A stretch of 64,000 nucleotides of DNA from Cetobacterium somerae (GTDB lineage Bacteria; Fusobacteriota; Fusobacteriia; Fusobacteriales; Fusobacteriaceae). Where the stretch lies: the NCBI RefSeq assembly GCF_022430525.1, contig NZ_CP092520.1, positions 620,001 through 684,000 of the forward strand. The letters are read 5' to 3'. A program made the position numbers and the translations under genes. The notes below the pieces were generated by a model. That model was not told the DNA's origin, searched no databases, and saw nothing but the letters and a program-made list of their open reading frames with translations. Each line of letters starts with the position of its first letter. Position 1 is the first letter of the stretch. This document shows, piece by piece, positions 38,854 to 48,563 of this stretch.

Positions 38854-40617
38854 ATGAAAAGAGATGGAAATATATTTGATCTTGTTGATAAAAATAACAT
38901 TACTGCATCATCTAACGTATCTATCTGGAGTGGAAATGGTCCTGATTTAATTTTAGATGATAGTGAAGATACACTGTTTCATTCAAATCAATATTCTGTT
39001 GGTGGATATGGGGATGTTTATTTTAAGTTTGAAGAGCCTAGAGTTATAAATAAGATAGAATTTTTAACGAGACATCTAAGTTCTAATAATGGAAGAATTG
39101 ACCAATATGAAATTTTATATAAAAATGGAAATTTTGATGCAGGTTGGATTTCTATTTATCAATCAGAAGTAACTGCAGAAAAAGGGTGGAAAATAGCAGA
39201 ATTTCAAGATGTTTTAGTTTCAGAAATATGTATAAGAGTTCATAGAAGTTATGGTAATTGGATAGTAATGAATGATATAAAGTTTTATTTGAATATAAAT
39301 GTGGAAAATGATTTGAAAAATATTTTTGAATCATTGGAGTGTTTAGCAGTAAAGTCTCAAATAAGATTAAAAGAGATAAGTATATTAAAAGATAAATATC
39401 AAGATAATTTAGAAATGGTGAATTTACTGAATGTAGGTAGATATCTGTGGCTTAATAATAATGAAGTAAGCAGAAAAAAATTTAAGTTTATAAAATCTGA
39501 TGTTAATAAAGAAGATTACTTTGCCACTTTAAAAATAAAGCAAAATTTATCAATAATACCAACAGGAATAACTTTTAAAGCTAAAAAAGAATATTTAATT
39601 GTTTCAATGGAGGATATCACTTTATATACTGTTGACAATTTTGAGAACTTAAGGAATAAAAAAATAGAAATAAAAAAAGGTGTAAATACAGTATATTTAA
39701 AAGAAGATACAGCAGAAATATTTTTACTAGATACTATTAATAAAAATATTGAAATGGTTATATTTAATGCTGATTTAGTAAAGAATTATACTGCAGGAAA
39801 AGTTGAATATAAAGAATTTATTAAAGAAAATACTAAGGAATTAGGATTAATTGAAGGTAAAAATTTTATTTGTCAGTTAAATAGAAAAGAGATTGAAAAT
39901 TTATACAATGAGTTTGAATTTTTACAAAGTATTGAAAATTTAGATACAATATTAAATTATATATACTTTTTATTAAATAGAAATGAGTATTATCATGTTT
40001 CACCATTTAAAAGAGTTTTAATTCAAGGTGTAAATAATAATATAGTTGAGCAAAAAGACACACAAGATGGAAGTTATACTCTGTTTGGTGGAATGTCTAG
40101 ATTGATGTTTAATAAAACAATTGAAGAGCTTGCCAATCCAAATTTTTGTAGAGTCATAGCAAAAGATTTTATAGGTGAACATGAGGGAAATACAGCTGTT
40201 CAAGAACTATTAGTTTTCTTATTAACAAAAGAACTAGAATTTAGATATTCAAGAGTAATGATAATTCCAGAGGATAATCAAAAAGCATTATGGATAAAGC
40301 TAAGATTATTTTTTAATAGTGATAGATTTTTACCAAACTTATATAAAAAACTTCAAGCTCATAATTTTGAGGGAGCTACAAATCATTTAGAAAAAATTGT
40401 TTTATGGATAGTAGAAATATTACAAAGAGATGTATCTAGATATTTTGTTGAAAATGGATATGATATTTCAAGTGAAATATTATCTCAGTGCAATGAATAT
40501 CCAGAGCTAGCAATTGATTTAAATAGAGTTAATTTTTCAAACTATAAAGAGTTGATTGAAGAAGAGATAGTTATAATAAATGAAAATTACAAGAGAAATT
40601 TAGAAGGAAATATTTAA
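38854..40617 (+). CDS. M60-like protein lacking the HExxH zinc site (pseudo-enzyme) with F5/8C domain
   Basis: 587 residues, no signal peptide. N-terminal F5/8 type C (CBM32-like) module (about 8-145) with LILDDSEDTLFHSNQYS, KIEFLTRH and SEICIRVHRSYGNW; helical spacer; a beta region (about 205-300); then a domain aligning with the C-terminal peptidase part of the 1841-residue neighbour. Shared stretches include VEGKNFI/IEGKNFI, PYKRVMWIG/PFKRVLIQG and the final ISSEILSQCNEYPELA. Where the neighbour has GHEVGHEMD, this protein reads AKDFIGEHEGNTAV, with no HExxH. I infer a catalytically dead paralogue, perhaps binding only. Starts 67 bp after the chitinase gene. Confidence 0.75.
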   Translation: MKRDGNIFDLVDKNNITASSNVSIWSGNGPDLILDDSEDTLFHSNQYSVGGYGDVYFKFEEPRVINKIEFLTRHLSSNNGRIDQYEILYKNGNFDAGWISIYQSEVTAEKGWKIAEFQDVLVSEICIRVHRSYGNWIVMNDIKFYLNINVENDLKNIFESLECLAVKSQIRLKEISILKDKYQDNLEMVNLLNVGRYLWLNNNEVSRKKFKFIKSDVNKEDYFATLKIKQNLSIIPTGITFKAKKEYLIVSMEDITLYTVDNFENLRNKKIEIKKGVNTVYLKEDTAEIFLLDTINKNIEMVIFNADLVKNYTAGKVEYKEFIKENTKELGLIEGKNFICQLNRKEIENLYNEFEFLQSIENLDTILNYIYFLLNRNEYYHVSPFKRVLIQGVNNNIVEQKDTQDGSYTLFGGMSRLMFNKTIEELANPNFCRVIAKDFIGEHEGNTAVQELLVFLLTKELEFRYSRVMIIPEDNQKALWIKLRLFFNSDRFLPNLYKKLQAHNFEGATNHLEKIVLWIVEILQRDVSRYFVENGYDISSEILSQCNEYPELAIDLNRVNFSNYKELIEEEIVIINENYKRNLEGNI

Positions 40618-40626
40618 GGGGGAAAG

Positions 40627-43600
40627 ATGAGTTCAGAAATAACTTTTATCAGAAATGGAAATGCTCCTAGCAGTAATAATTTTAACTTAAAGTTAAGCTC
40701 AAATTCTATAATAAAAAATTTAATAATAGAAAGTCAAAATAATATTTTTCCAGAAGAATTAAACTTAGAATTTAAAGATTTTATAGGAAATAATATAAAA
40801 TTGAGAGCAAATAAATTAAGAGAGATGGGAAATATACAGGAGTGGGAAGTAGACCCAGTTTTAACAGATTTAGTAAAAGTTAAAATTGGTGAGTCAGAAG
40901 CCTCAATAATAAATGTAACTCCAGTTTTAACAGATATAAAACCATATTATGCTCAGAGTGATGTTGATACAAGAATACCTAAAAATGAATTTGAAATAAC
41001 TTCAGTTAACAATGGAGTTGAGATAGAATTAAAAAATAGCAAAATAATAGATAGAATAAAATTAAATAAAGATATTGCAAATTTAGAGATTTTTTATAGT
41101 CCTGGGGAGGGACAAACTTGGATATCTTTAACAAAGATACCTGTTAGTGAAACTTTAAAAATTCATCCAGTAATGGCAAAGAAATTTTTATTAGTTGGAG
41201 AAGGAGATACACAACTTTCAAAAGATGAAATTGAAATTTTTATGTTTAATTATTTAAGTGTAGAAATTGAAAATCTATTTTTAAATGAAGAATATACAGA
41301 GTTAAAGCCTGAGGTAACAATAGAAAGAGTTATCGAATTACAAAAGAAGACAAGTTTAACACAAGAGTATATAGATAAACTATCTATTGCTAAGAATATT
41401 CTAATTGGAGGAATGATGGGAGAAATTATTGAATATGTAAGCAATGAGTTTAAAGTAGTTGAAAGTTTTAACTTTATAACTGAAGAGAGTATATATCGTG
41501 TTAGAGCTACGTATCTAGATAAATATGGGAATGAGAAAAGTATAGAAACAGAAAATATTTCTGAAAATAAAATAGTAACTTTTGAAAAGTTTTATGCAAA
41601 AGATATAGCTTTTACAATTTTTGCATCAGCAGATATAACGAATGCAGAGATAATCGAGAGAGAAATAAATCAAGATGATTACTATGCTCAAAGAGATATT
41701 GATACAAGAATTGATAAAAGTAGATTATTAGCTAGTTCAGGTTGTGGAGTTTATGGAAATTTAGGAGCAGATAGAGCTATCGATGGAGACGAAGCTACAA
41801 ATTTTCACAGTAATGAATATAGTAGTATTGGATATGGGGATTTCTATTTAAAAAATTTATTACCTAAAGTTATAGATAGAATAAATATTTTAACAAGACC
41901 AAACTCATTAGGAAGAATTGATAATTATAAGGTTTTATATAAAGAGAGATCTTCAGAAGAATGGTTAGAAATAGCAGAATCTATAAATGAAGGTGTATCT
42001 GGAAATTGGAGAAATATAAAATTTAATCCAGTTTTTGCATCAGAAATATGTATTAGAGTTACAAGATCCAATGATAATTTTGTAATCATCTATGAGATGG
42101 ATTTATTTGAATATAACAAATTAAGTGATACTTTGAAAGAGTTATTTATCGATGCAGAATGTACTCAGTTAAAAGAAACTGTAACATTGGAGATGCTAGA
42201 TGAGATTGAATCTCGTTTAGGAACTACAGAGGAGTATTTAAATCTATTTAAAGATGCCAAAGCGTTATACATTAATCAGTTAGAACCTTATAAATTTCAA
42301 GTTCAAACAGAGAATAAAAGTGTAATTTCAACACTAAGATTAAGTAATATAGGAAGAGTTTTAAAAGGGCAAATAAAATATATAGATGAACATGGATATG
42401 AAAAATTTTCGAATTCACTAAAAATAGAGGAGAATAGTAGTGAAACTACGATAGAATTTGAAAAGTTTTATGGTAATAGTTTTGAGTTATCTTTATATGG
42501 ACCAATAGAACAAAATGGAAGTATTGAAGTTATAGAAATTCCACAAGATGAGTTTTATGCAAATGAAGATATAGATGTAAGAATTGACAAAACAACAATG
42601 ATTGCTACAAGTTTGTGTGGTCAGTACACAAATAATGCTCCAAGGTATGCTATTGATAATGATCCTGTTACAACATTTCATAGTGCAGACTATAGAAATT
42701 ATGGTACTGGAGAGTATGGAGATTTTACTTTAGAATTAGATAATGTAAAGTTAATAAATAGAGTAAAGTTTCAAACAAGATCTTCATATAATGGAAGAAT
42801 AAAAGCATATGAAATTTTATATAAAACGAGTAGTACTGAAGAGTGGAAAAAGGTTTATGAACAATTAACAGAAGAGAGTGGAGATTTTAGAGAGGCAGTA
42901 TTTAAACCAGTCTTAGCATCAGAAATATGTATTAGAGTAACAGATGGTCATAATCATTTCGTAGTTTTTCATGAGATAGATTTGTTTAAATACAATACTT
43001 TAGAGGAAAAAATTTCAAATCTTTTTACTGATGAAACGCAAACTGTTATAAAAGATAGTGTAACTTTAGAGGATATTGAAAATTTAGAAATTGGATTGAT
43101 AACAGAGAGTTATATAAATACTTTGAAAAAAGCAAAAGAGTTATATATTGATTCTCTAACACCAGAAGAGTTTGAAGTTCCATTAAGTGAGAATACAGTT
43201 TTAGATGAAATTGTATTTGTGTGTGAGCAAAGAATATTGAGAGCGTGTTTATCATATGAAAATTCATTGGGAGAAAATGTAATAATAAGATGTAATCCAG
43301 TGATAGATGAAGAAAATATAACACTAAATTTTAGAAAAATTTTGACTAAAAAAGCAAAAATTTTAATGTATGGTGCTGATAGAATACATAAAATAAAAAA
43401 TAATAGTTATCTATTATCAGAGTTTTGTATAAATGAAGATATTGATACAAGAGTAAGTATTGAAAATTTACAAGTGTCATCAAATAATGAGAATTTATCG
43501 TATCCATTGACAAATATGTTTGATGGGGATCTTACAACTCAATGTCATACAACACAATCTTCTAATCCTGCACAAATAAATTTTAAATTGGATAGAGAAT

Positions 43601-46152
43601 ATTTAATTAATAGATTGAGACTTATAAGTTTTAGAAGTAATACTTCTGGACTGATTAATAAATTTAAGGTATTAGTAAAGGATTTAAATCAAGAAGAATG
43701 GATTGAGTTTGGTAGTTATGATGTTGAGTCTTATAAAAACGAGTGGTTAATGGTTGAGAATAAACCATATTTAACTGATGAAATATGTTTAAGTATAGAG
43801 GATTCAGTTAATAATTGGGCTTTAATAAATGAATTAGAGCTATTTATACATAACTTATTAGAAGATGAGATAAATGATCTTTTTGAAGACTTAACTTTTG
43901 AAAGCTTAAAGCCTGAAGTAGAGTATGAAAATATTTTAGAGCTAGAAAAGAGATGTCTTATAACAAAAGAATATAAAGATAAAATAGAAAAAGCTAAAGA
44001 TATATATTTAAAAAGAATAGAGCCAATTTGTTTTGAAATAAAAAATAATAGTTGTGAAGTATTGAATGCTATTGATATCTTACTTAGAGAAGAAGCTGAT
44101 TATATATATGATATCAAAATATATTTAAAAAATCATTTAGGTGAGTTAGAAGAGGTAAAGAAGAAAATAATAGATTTAAGTGAAGCTGGAAAAGTTCAAG
44201 TACAATTTTCAGAAATATTTACAGATACACTAAAAGTAGAGGTTTATGTAAATGAGTATGAAAAATGGAAAGTAAATTGTGTTCATTTAATTCAAGTAGA
44301 ACAAGAATTATATTATAATTTAACTGATATTCCAAATAACTATCCTATAGAAAAAATAGGACTTCGTACAACTTGTGGTTATCCTGGAGCTATAGGATCA
44401 ATGGTTGATGGAAATCTAGATACTTACTATCATTCATCAGGATTAGGAGAAGTATTTTTTACTTTTGAAGATAAAAAAGTTATTGAAAAATTTACATTTG
44501 TATCAAGGCATGCAAATGGTTCTAATGGAGTTGTATATAAAGCAACATTGTATTTTAAAGGTGAAGAAAATAGTGATTGGAAATTATTATGTATTTATGA
44601 AATAGAAAGTCCAGTGAGAGGTGAAAATATAATAGCATTTTCACCAGTATTAGCAAAAGAAATTTGTGTTAAATTTGAAAGAACGCAAGCAAGTGTTGTT
44701 GTTCTTAATGATATAAAATTTGATATCTACAATAAACTAAATGAAAATATAGAGAATTTATTCGAAGATAAAACTTTATACAAAACTTTAAGTAGAGGGG
44801 TAAAATTAGCTACTATAGAGAAATTTAAAGAAAAAGTTTTAACAAATAAAGTATTACTAGCAAAACTTTATATAGCAGAATCTATTTTAAAAAATAAAAA
44901 TGAATTACCTTTTGAAACTTATAAAATCAAAAGCATTCAATATAATACACACTATTATTTTAATCCATTAAAAACAAATGGAGCAGGGGATATTTCATTA
45001 ACACCTTATTATATATTACCTAATAAAGATTATGTTATTGTGTGTAATAAAGATTTAAATGCCCATATAATTTTGAGAGAAAATAAACCTCAAGCAGAAC
45101 ATTCGTTTTTATTGAAAAAGGGATTAAATGTAGTTAATTTAGGAGAAACAACAGGACAATTAGTTTTAACAGGAACTAGAAAAGATTTAATAGAGATCTA
45201 TTCTTTAAATGAAAAAAATGCGATAGTATATAGATATGGAATTACAAAAGAGGAAGAGTTTTATAAAATCCCAAATAACACAACTTTAATAGAAGATAGG
45301 GATGGAGTGAAACTAAATTCAAATCTGGCATATGTAGAAGGTAAAAATTTTATAGGTGCAGTAAAATTTGATTGGTTAAAAAATAATATATCTGAGGGAA
45401 CATTAGCTCAAAGAATTGAAATAACTGATGAATTTTTAGATTTTCTTTATTATATAGATAATATGAATTCTCATTTTAACAATGCTATTCCATATAAAAG
45501 AGTTATGTGGATTGGATCAGGTAATGATAATCCACACGCAGGAGGATCTTTTACAGGAGGATATACAGCTTATAGTGGTGGAAGTCATGATATATTAAAA
45601 CCAAAGTTAAGAGATTTTGCTTCAGCATGGGTTGTTGGACATGAAGTTGGACATGAAATGGATGTAAATAATTATCACATGGGATTATTTGGAGAAGTAA
45701 CTAATAACTGGTATGCTAATGAGGCAAGAATTGAGTATACAAATAGTGTTAGAGAAAATGTATATAATGAATTAAAAACTTTAGAAACAAGTAATGAAAG
45801 TATTTTTAGTCTTAATGTTTTTGCAGTTTTAGCATTTTGGTATAAATTTAGATTATACTATGGACAGGGAGATTTCTTTGTAAAAATGCATCAATATATG
45901 CAAACTATTGAAACAAGTTCAACAGAGGATATTTCAGGAAAATTAGCAACTTATGTTACTAGAATAATTAAAAGAGACGCAAGTGATTATTTTATAAAAC
46001 ATGGATTTACTTTAACTCAAGAAGCAATAGATTATTGTAATACTTATCCTAAATTTACAAAAGATATAGCTCAAATAACTTGGGATAATCAAAATGAGTT
46101 TAGAGAAGAGGAAAAAAGAACATTTAACTTGAATTATAAAAATAATATATAA
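40627..46152 (+). CDS. Giant M60-like (enhancin/mucinase) metallopeptidase with tandem F5/8C modules
   Basis: 1841 residues, no signal peptide. Five related modules, each an F5/8C-like beta domain plus a helical spacer, begin near residues 107 (degenerate), 351, 642, 932 and 1226; most open with a YYAQ.DIDTRI-like phrase and contain a SEICIRV strand. A beta-sandwich (about 1450-1540) and the M60 catalytic domain (about 1560-1841) follow. The zinc motif is HEVGH (1672-1676), with the extra Glu1690 13 residues on in GEVTNNWYA, as in M60/enhancin peptidases, which cut mucin-type glycoproteins. The gene starts 9 bp after its degenerate paralogue, so the two are co-expressed. Sugar-binding modules would hold it on glycans. 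Confidence 0.88.
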   Translation: MSSEITFIRNGNAPSSNNFNLKLSSNSIIKNLIIESQNNIFPEELNLEFKDFIGNNIKLRANKLREMGNIQEWEVDPVLTDLVKVKIGESEASIINVTPVLTDIKPYYAQSDVDTRIPKNEFEITSVNNGVEIELKNSKIIDRIKLNKDIANLEIFYSPGEGQTWISLTKIPVSETLKIHPVMAKKFLLVGEGDTQLSKDEIEIFMFNYLSVEIENLFLNEEYTELKPEVTIERVIELQKKTSLTQEYIDKLSIAKNILIGGMMGEIIEYVSNEFKVVESFNFITEESIYRVRATYLDKYGNEKSIETENISENKIVTFEKFYAKDIAFTIFASADITNAEIIEREINQDDYYAQRDIDTRIDKSRLLASSGCGVYGNLGADRAIDGDEATNFHSNEYSSIGYGDFYLKNLLPKVIDRINILTRPNSLGRIDNYKVLYKERSSEEWLEIAESINEGVSGNWRNIKFNPVFASEICIRVTRSNDNFVIIYEMDLFEYNKLSDTLKELFIDAECTQLKETVTLEMLDEIESRLGTTEEYLNLFKDAKALYINQLEPYKFQVQTENKSVISTLRLSNIGRVLKGQIKYIDEHGYEKFSNSLKIEENSSETTIEFEKFYGNSFELSLYGPIEQNGSIEVIEIPQDEFYANEDIDVRIDKTTMIATSLCGQYTNNAPRYAIDNDPVTTFHSADYRNYGTGEYGDFTLELDNVKLINRVKFQTRSSYNGRIKAYEILYKTSSTEEWKKVYEQLTEESGDFREAVFKPVLASEICIRVTDGHNHFVVFHEIDLFKYNTLEEKISNLFTDETQTVIKDSVTLEDIENLEIGLITESYINTLKKAKELYIDSLTPEEFEVPLSENTVLDEIVFVCEQRILRACLSYENSLGENVIIRCNPVIDEENITLNFRKILTKKAKILMYGADRIHKIKNNSYLLSEFCINEDIDTRVSIENLQVSSNNENLSYPLTNMFDGDLTTQCHTTQSSNPAQINFKLDREYLINRLRLISFRSNTSGLINKFKVLVKDLNQEEWIEFGSYDVESYKNEWLMVENKPYLTDEICLSIEDSVNNWALINELELFIHNLLEDEINDLFEDLTFESLKPEVEYENILELEKRCLITKEYKDKIEKAKDIYLKRIEPICFEIKNNSCEVLNAIDILLREEADYIYDIKIYLKNHLGELEEVKKKIIDLSEAGKVQVQFSEIFTDTLKVEVYVNEYEKWKVNCVHLIQVEQELYYNLTDIPNNYPIEKIGLRTTCGYPGAIGSMVDGNLDTYYHSSGLGEVFFTFEDKKVIEKFTFVSRHANGSNGVVYKATLYFKGEENSDWKLLCIYEIESPVRGENIIAFSPVLAKEICVKFERTQASVVVLNDIKFDIYNKLNENIENLFEDKTLYKTLSRGVKLATIEKFKEKVLTNKVLLAKLYIAESILKNKNELPFETYKIKSIQYNTHYYFNPLKTNGAGDISLTPYYILPNKDYVIVCNKDLNAHIILRENKPQAEHSFLLKKGLNVVNLGETTGQLVLTGTRKDLIEIYSLNEKNAIVYRYGITKEEEFYKIPNNTTLIEDRDGVKLNSNLAYVEGKNFIGAVKFDWLKNNISEGTLAQRIEITDEFLDFLYYIDNMNSHFNNAIPYKRVMWIGSGNDNPHAGGSFTGGYTAYSGGSHDILKPKLRDFASAWVVGHEVGHEMDVNNYHMGLFGEVTNNWYANEARIEYTNSVRENVYNELKTLETSNESIFSLNVFAVLAFWYKFRLYYGQGDFFVKMHQYMQTIETSSTEDISGKLATYVTRIIKRDASDYFIKHGFTLTQEAIDYCNTYPKFTKDIAQITWDNQNEFREEEKRTFNLNYKNNI

Positions 46153-46221
46153 AAAACTTTACTTTATTAATTTATTTATATATTATAGTGTATAAATAAA
46201 TTAAAGAGGAGATTAATAAGT

Positions 46222-46842
46222 ATGGGAAAAGAATTTGTCATAGACATAATGACATATGTTCTTACGATTATTGGAATTTTAAATCCATTTGGAAATGTAC
46301 CTTTATTTATGACATTAACAAAGGATCAAAATCCTGAAATACGGAAAAAAATGTATAATGCTATAGTTGTTTCTGGATTTGGAATAGTAACAGGATTTAT
46401 AGTTGCAGGAGACTTTTTCATGAATTACCTATATAAAATAGGGATGAATGAGTTAAGGGTAGCAGGTGGAATGATATTAGTTGTTGTTGCTTTTAGAAAT
46501 CTTTTAGGTCTTGGAGTATCTAAAGAGAGCTCAGGAAGTGTAATGTCTGAAAAAGATGCGATACGTTATGCAATAACGCCTCTAACTTTTCCCATGCTTG
46601 TAGGACCTGGAACGATATCAACTGTAATGATTATTCATAAAGAAGCTGGATTGATTATATCTGTAGGTGCTGTTGCGGTAACTTTTTTAATAATGAAATT
46701 CTTATTTAGTATTTCAGATTGGTTAGACAAAGTTTTAGGAGAGGTTGTTTTATTTGTACTTTCGAGAGTTATGCAAATTTTTATAATGTCTGCTGGAGTA
46801 AAGTTAATTTCAAATGGAATAAAAGGAATATTTTTAGGATAA
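46222..46842 (+). CDS. MarC family (UPF0056) membrane protein
   Basis: 206 residues, six membrane helices. Recognised from NPFGNVPLFMTLT near the N-terminus, the AGGMILVVVAFRNLLG block and TPLTFPMLVGPGTIS in the fourth helix. Function of MarC/YhgN proteins is unknown; the old link to antibiotic resistance has not held. The gene has its own GAGGAG ribosome-binding site and a strong terminator, and probably its own promoter in the 70-bp AT-rich gap after the M60 gene. Confidence 0.9.
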   Translation: MGKEFVIDIMTYVLTIIGILNPFGNVPLFMTLTKDQNPEIRKKMYNAIVVSGFGIVTGFIVAGDFFMNYLYKIGMNELRVAGGMILVVVAFRNLLGLGVSKESSGSVMSEKDAIRYAITPLTFPMLVGPGTISTVMIIHKEAGLIISVGAVAVTFLIMKFLFSISDWLDKVLGEVVLFVLSRVMQIFIMSAGVKLISNGIKGIFLG

Positions 46843-46868
46843 AAATAGGAGAGGTAACTCTCCTATTT
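46843..46868. terminator. Bidirectional terminator
   Basis: Perfect 11-bp stem AAATAGGAGAG / CTCTCCTATTT with GTAA loop, between convergent genes. Confidence 0.9.
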
Positions 46869-46872
46869 ATTT

Positions 46873-47418
46873 TTAAATTGTAACTGCAAAGATAACTTTT
46901 GTATTTTTAGATGTAAAGTTTTCCCAACTATGTTTAACAAATTTTTCAATTTTAATACTATCTCCTTGAAAGAGAACATAAGATTCGTTGTCTAAGTTGA
47001 GCTTTACTTCTCCTTCTAGCACAAATGCAACTTCTTGACCTTCATGTCCAATTTCTTTTTCTTTGGAAGATGAGTAAGGTTCTAAATTTAAAATCATAAA
47101 CTCTACTTGAGTTTGTGGCTCAGGACTTAAAATTTCATAAGAAACTCCCTCACTTTTAGAGGGTTTTATAATTTTTCTATCTTGAGCTCTAACTATATGT
47201 ACTTTTTTTAAAGTTTCTTCTAAAAAAAATTTATAAAGAGGTATATTTAGGGCTTTAGATAGACCTTTTAATGTATTGATAGATGGATTTGTAACCCCTT
47301 TTTCAATTTGACTTAAAAGAGCAGATGTGGAGTTGATCATCTCTGCTAACTCTTTTAAACTTAACTTTTGGTCTGTTCTAAATTTTTTTATTTTTAATCC
47401 TAGATTGATTTCGTTCAT
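46873..47418 (-). CDS. XRE-type regulator with cupin domain
   Basis: 181 residues. N-terminal helix-turn-helix of the XRE/lambda-repressor type (about 6-62: KKFRTDQKLSLKELAEMINS...LSQIEKGVTNPSINTL), then a cupin beta-barrel (about 105-178) with GHEGQEVAFVLEGEV and HSWENF, which probably binds a small ligand. Members such as PuuR control amine or amino acid use. It is divergent from the BFD-type ferredoxin gene, with a 37-bp-spanning inverted repeat ATTTGCAA / TTGCAAAT in the shared gap that may be its operator. Targets beyond that are unknown. Confidence 0.9.
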   Translation of the reverse strand: MNEINLGLKIKKFRTDQKLSLKELAEMINSTSALLSQIEKGVTNPSINTLKGLSKALNIPLYKFFLEETLKKVHIVRAQDRKIIKPSKSEGVSYEILSPEPQTQVEFMILNLEPYSSSKEKEIGHEGQEVAFVLEGEVKLNLDNESYVLFQGDSIKIEKFVKHSWENFTSKNTKVIFAVTI

Positions 47419-47475
47419 TTTTAAATATCTCCTAAATATAATTTGCTATATTAAAGTATAACTTATTTTAACTTT

Positions 47476-47512
47476 ATTTGCAAAAATTAGACTAAATAAA
47501 AATATTGCAAAT
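47476..47512. promoter_or_regulatory. Candidate operator of XRE-cupin regulator
   Basis: Perfect inverted copies ATTTGCAA (47476-47483) and TTGCAAAT (47505-47512), 21 bp apart. The right copy overlaps the -35 box of the bfd-like promoter. Confidence 0.45.
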
Positions 47513-47533
47513 ACTACACAAATATAGTATAAT
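47505..47533 (+). promoter_or_regulatory. Promoter of BFD-like gene
   Basis: TTGCAA (47505-47510), 17-bp spacer, TATAAT (47528-47533). Confidence 0.75.
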
Positions 47534-47559
47534 TTAAAAAAAGAAGTTGGAGGTTAAAA

Positions 47560-47733
47560 ATGTCTGAAAATACAATGATATGTTACTGCAAAGGTGTTAC
47601 TTTAGGAAAAGTTTTAGCTGCAATAGAAAATGGAGCTACTACATTAGTAGAAGTAATAGATACAACAGGAGCAGGTTCAGGTTGCGGAAGATGTCTAGAT
47701 AGAATAGAAGCAATAATAGAAGAGAAAAAATAA
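47560..47733 (+). CDS. BFD-like [2Fe-2S]-binding small protein
   Basis: 57 residues beginning MSENTMICYCKGVTLG. Four cysteines in the Fer2_BFD spacing: Cys8-x-Cys10 and Cys42-x2-Cys45 (GSGCGRC), which would hold one [2Fe-2S] cluster. Stand-alone BFD domains act as ferredoxin-like electron carriers or cluster carriers (Bfd works with bacterioferritin; similar domains sit in NifU, NirB and copper chaperones). No bacterioferritin gene is nearby. GGAGG ribosome-binding site, own promoter and a strong terminator make it a single-gene unit opposite the XRE-cupin regulator. Confidence 0.88.
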   Translation: MSENTMICYCKGVTLGKVLAAIENGATTLVEVIDTTGAGSGCGRCLDRIEAIIEEKK

Positions 47734-47738
47734 AAATA

Positions 47739-47765
47739 AGCTCTATCATGATTAATGATAGAGCT
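47739..47765. terminator. Bidirectional terminator
   Basis: Perfect 11-bp stem AGCTCTATCAT / ATGATAGAGCT with a 5-nt loop and T-run. Confidence 0.9.
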
Positions 47766-47774
47766 CTTTTTTAT

Positions 47775-48398
47775 TTACCATATTGATGGAGTTGCAGTAT
47801 ATTGACCTGTTTGAGAATTTTCTTCAACATTAAGATAAACCACTTGGTTTGAATTAGCATTAACATAGTTTGAAATAGCAGATACTAAATAAGGGAAACT
47901 ACTTCTAGGATCACTATTGTCACTTTTTAAACTTCCAACAACTTGCCAAACAGCATTATTGTTTTTAGTAAATGCTGAAAGTTCTAGTCTTTTTACAAAG
48001 TACGTAGAAGCGCTAATAGAATTCATCCACATATCTCCATAGAATCCATTATAGATTCCTCCATATGGACCATTCCACCATGGATTTACAGGAGCAGGAT
48101 ATGACTCAATTGATGTGTACGGACCTTTAATTTTATAGTTATAAACTATATTATATAAGGCATTTTTTTGATTAAAGGTTCTAGTATAACCTTTAGCTTG
48201 TAACATATTTTGTAAAATAACTTCAAATGATTGTTGTTGTAATTGAAGCCCAGGAGTATTTGTAGAAAGATAATATGTACCACCATAAGCTTGCATAGTT
48301 GAATATGAGTCAACAGCTACAACTCGACTATCGAGTGCACTACACCCTTGAAGCAGAAGTAGTAAAAAAGAAAATAAAATAGAAATTTTTTTTATCAT
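47775..48398 (-). CDS. Lipoprotein, DUF4136-like
   Basis: 207 residues with a lipoprotein signal peptide, lipobox LLLQGC (Cys19 lipidated). The mature part has a long Gly/Tyr/Trp-rich loop (about 105-130: PAPVNPWWNGPYGGIYNGFYG) and a C-terminal alternating strand pattern, reminiscent of DUF4136 proteins (a Yxx-like repeat fold after a SYA-type N-terminal strand). Outer-membrane or periplasmic anchoring is expected. Function unknown. Single gene. Confidence 0.6.
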   Translation of the reverse strand: MIKKISILFSFLLLLLQGCSALDSRVVAVDSYSTMQAYGGTYYLSTNTPGLQLQQQSFEVILQNMLQAKGYTRTFNQKNALYNIVYNYKIKGPYTSIESYPAPVNPWWNGPYGGIYNGFYGDMWMNSISASTYFVKRLELSAFTKNNNAVWQVVGSLKSDNSDPRSSFPYLVSAISNYVNANSNQVVYLNVEENSQTGQYTATPSIW

Positions 48399-48563
48399 AG
48401 ATTTAAACCTCCTATAAGGAATAATTATATTTTCTATTCGAAAATTATTCTTAATTCCTTCTAAAAAGTAAAATAAATAAACTTTTTAAAAGGAAAAATA
48501 AATGATTATTTGTATATTTAAGCTGAAAATGAAAAACATAAGCTTTATTATGGGAGGTAAGTT

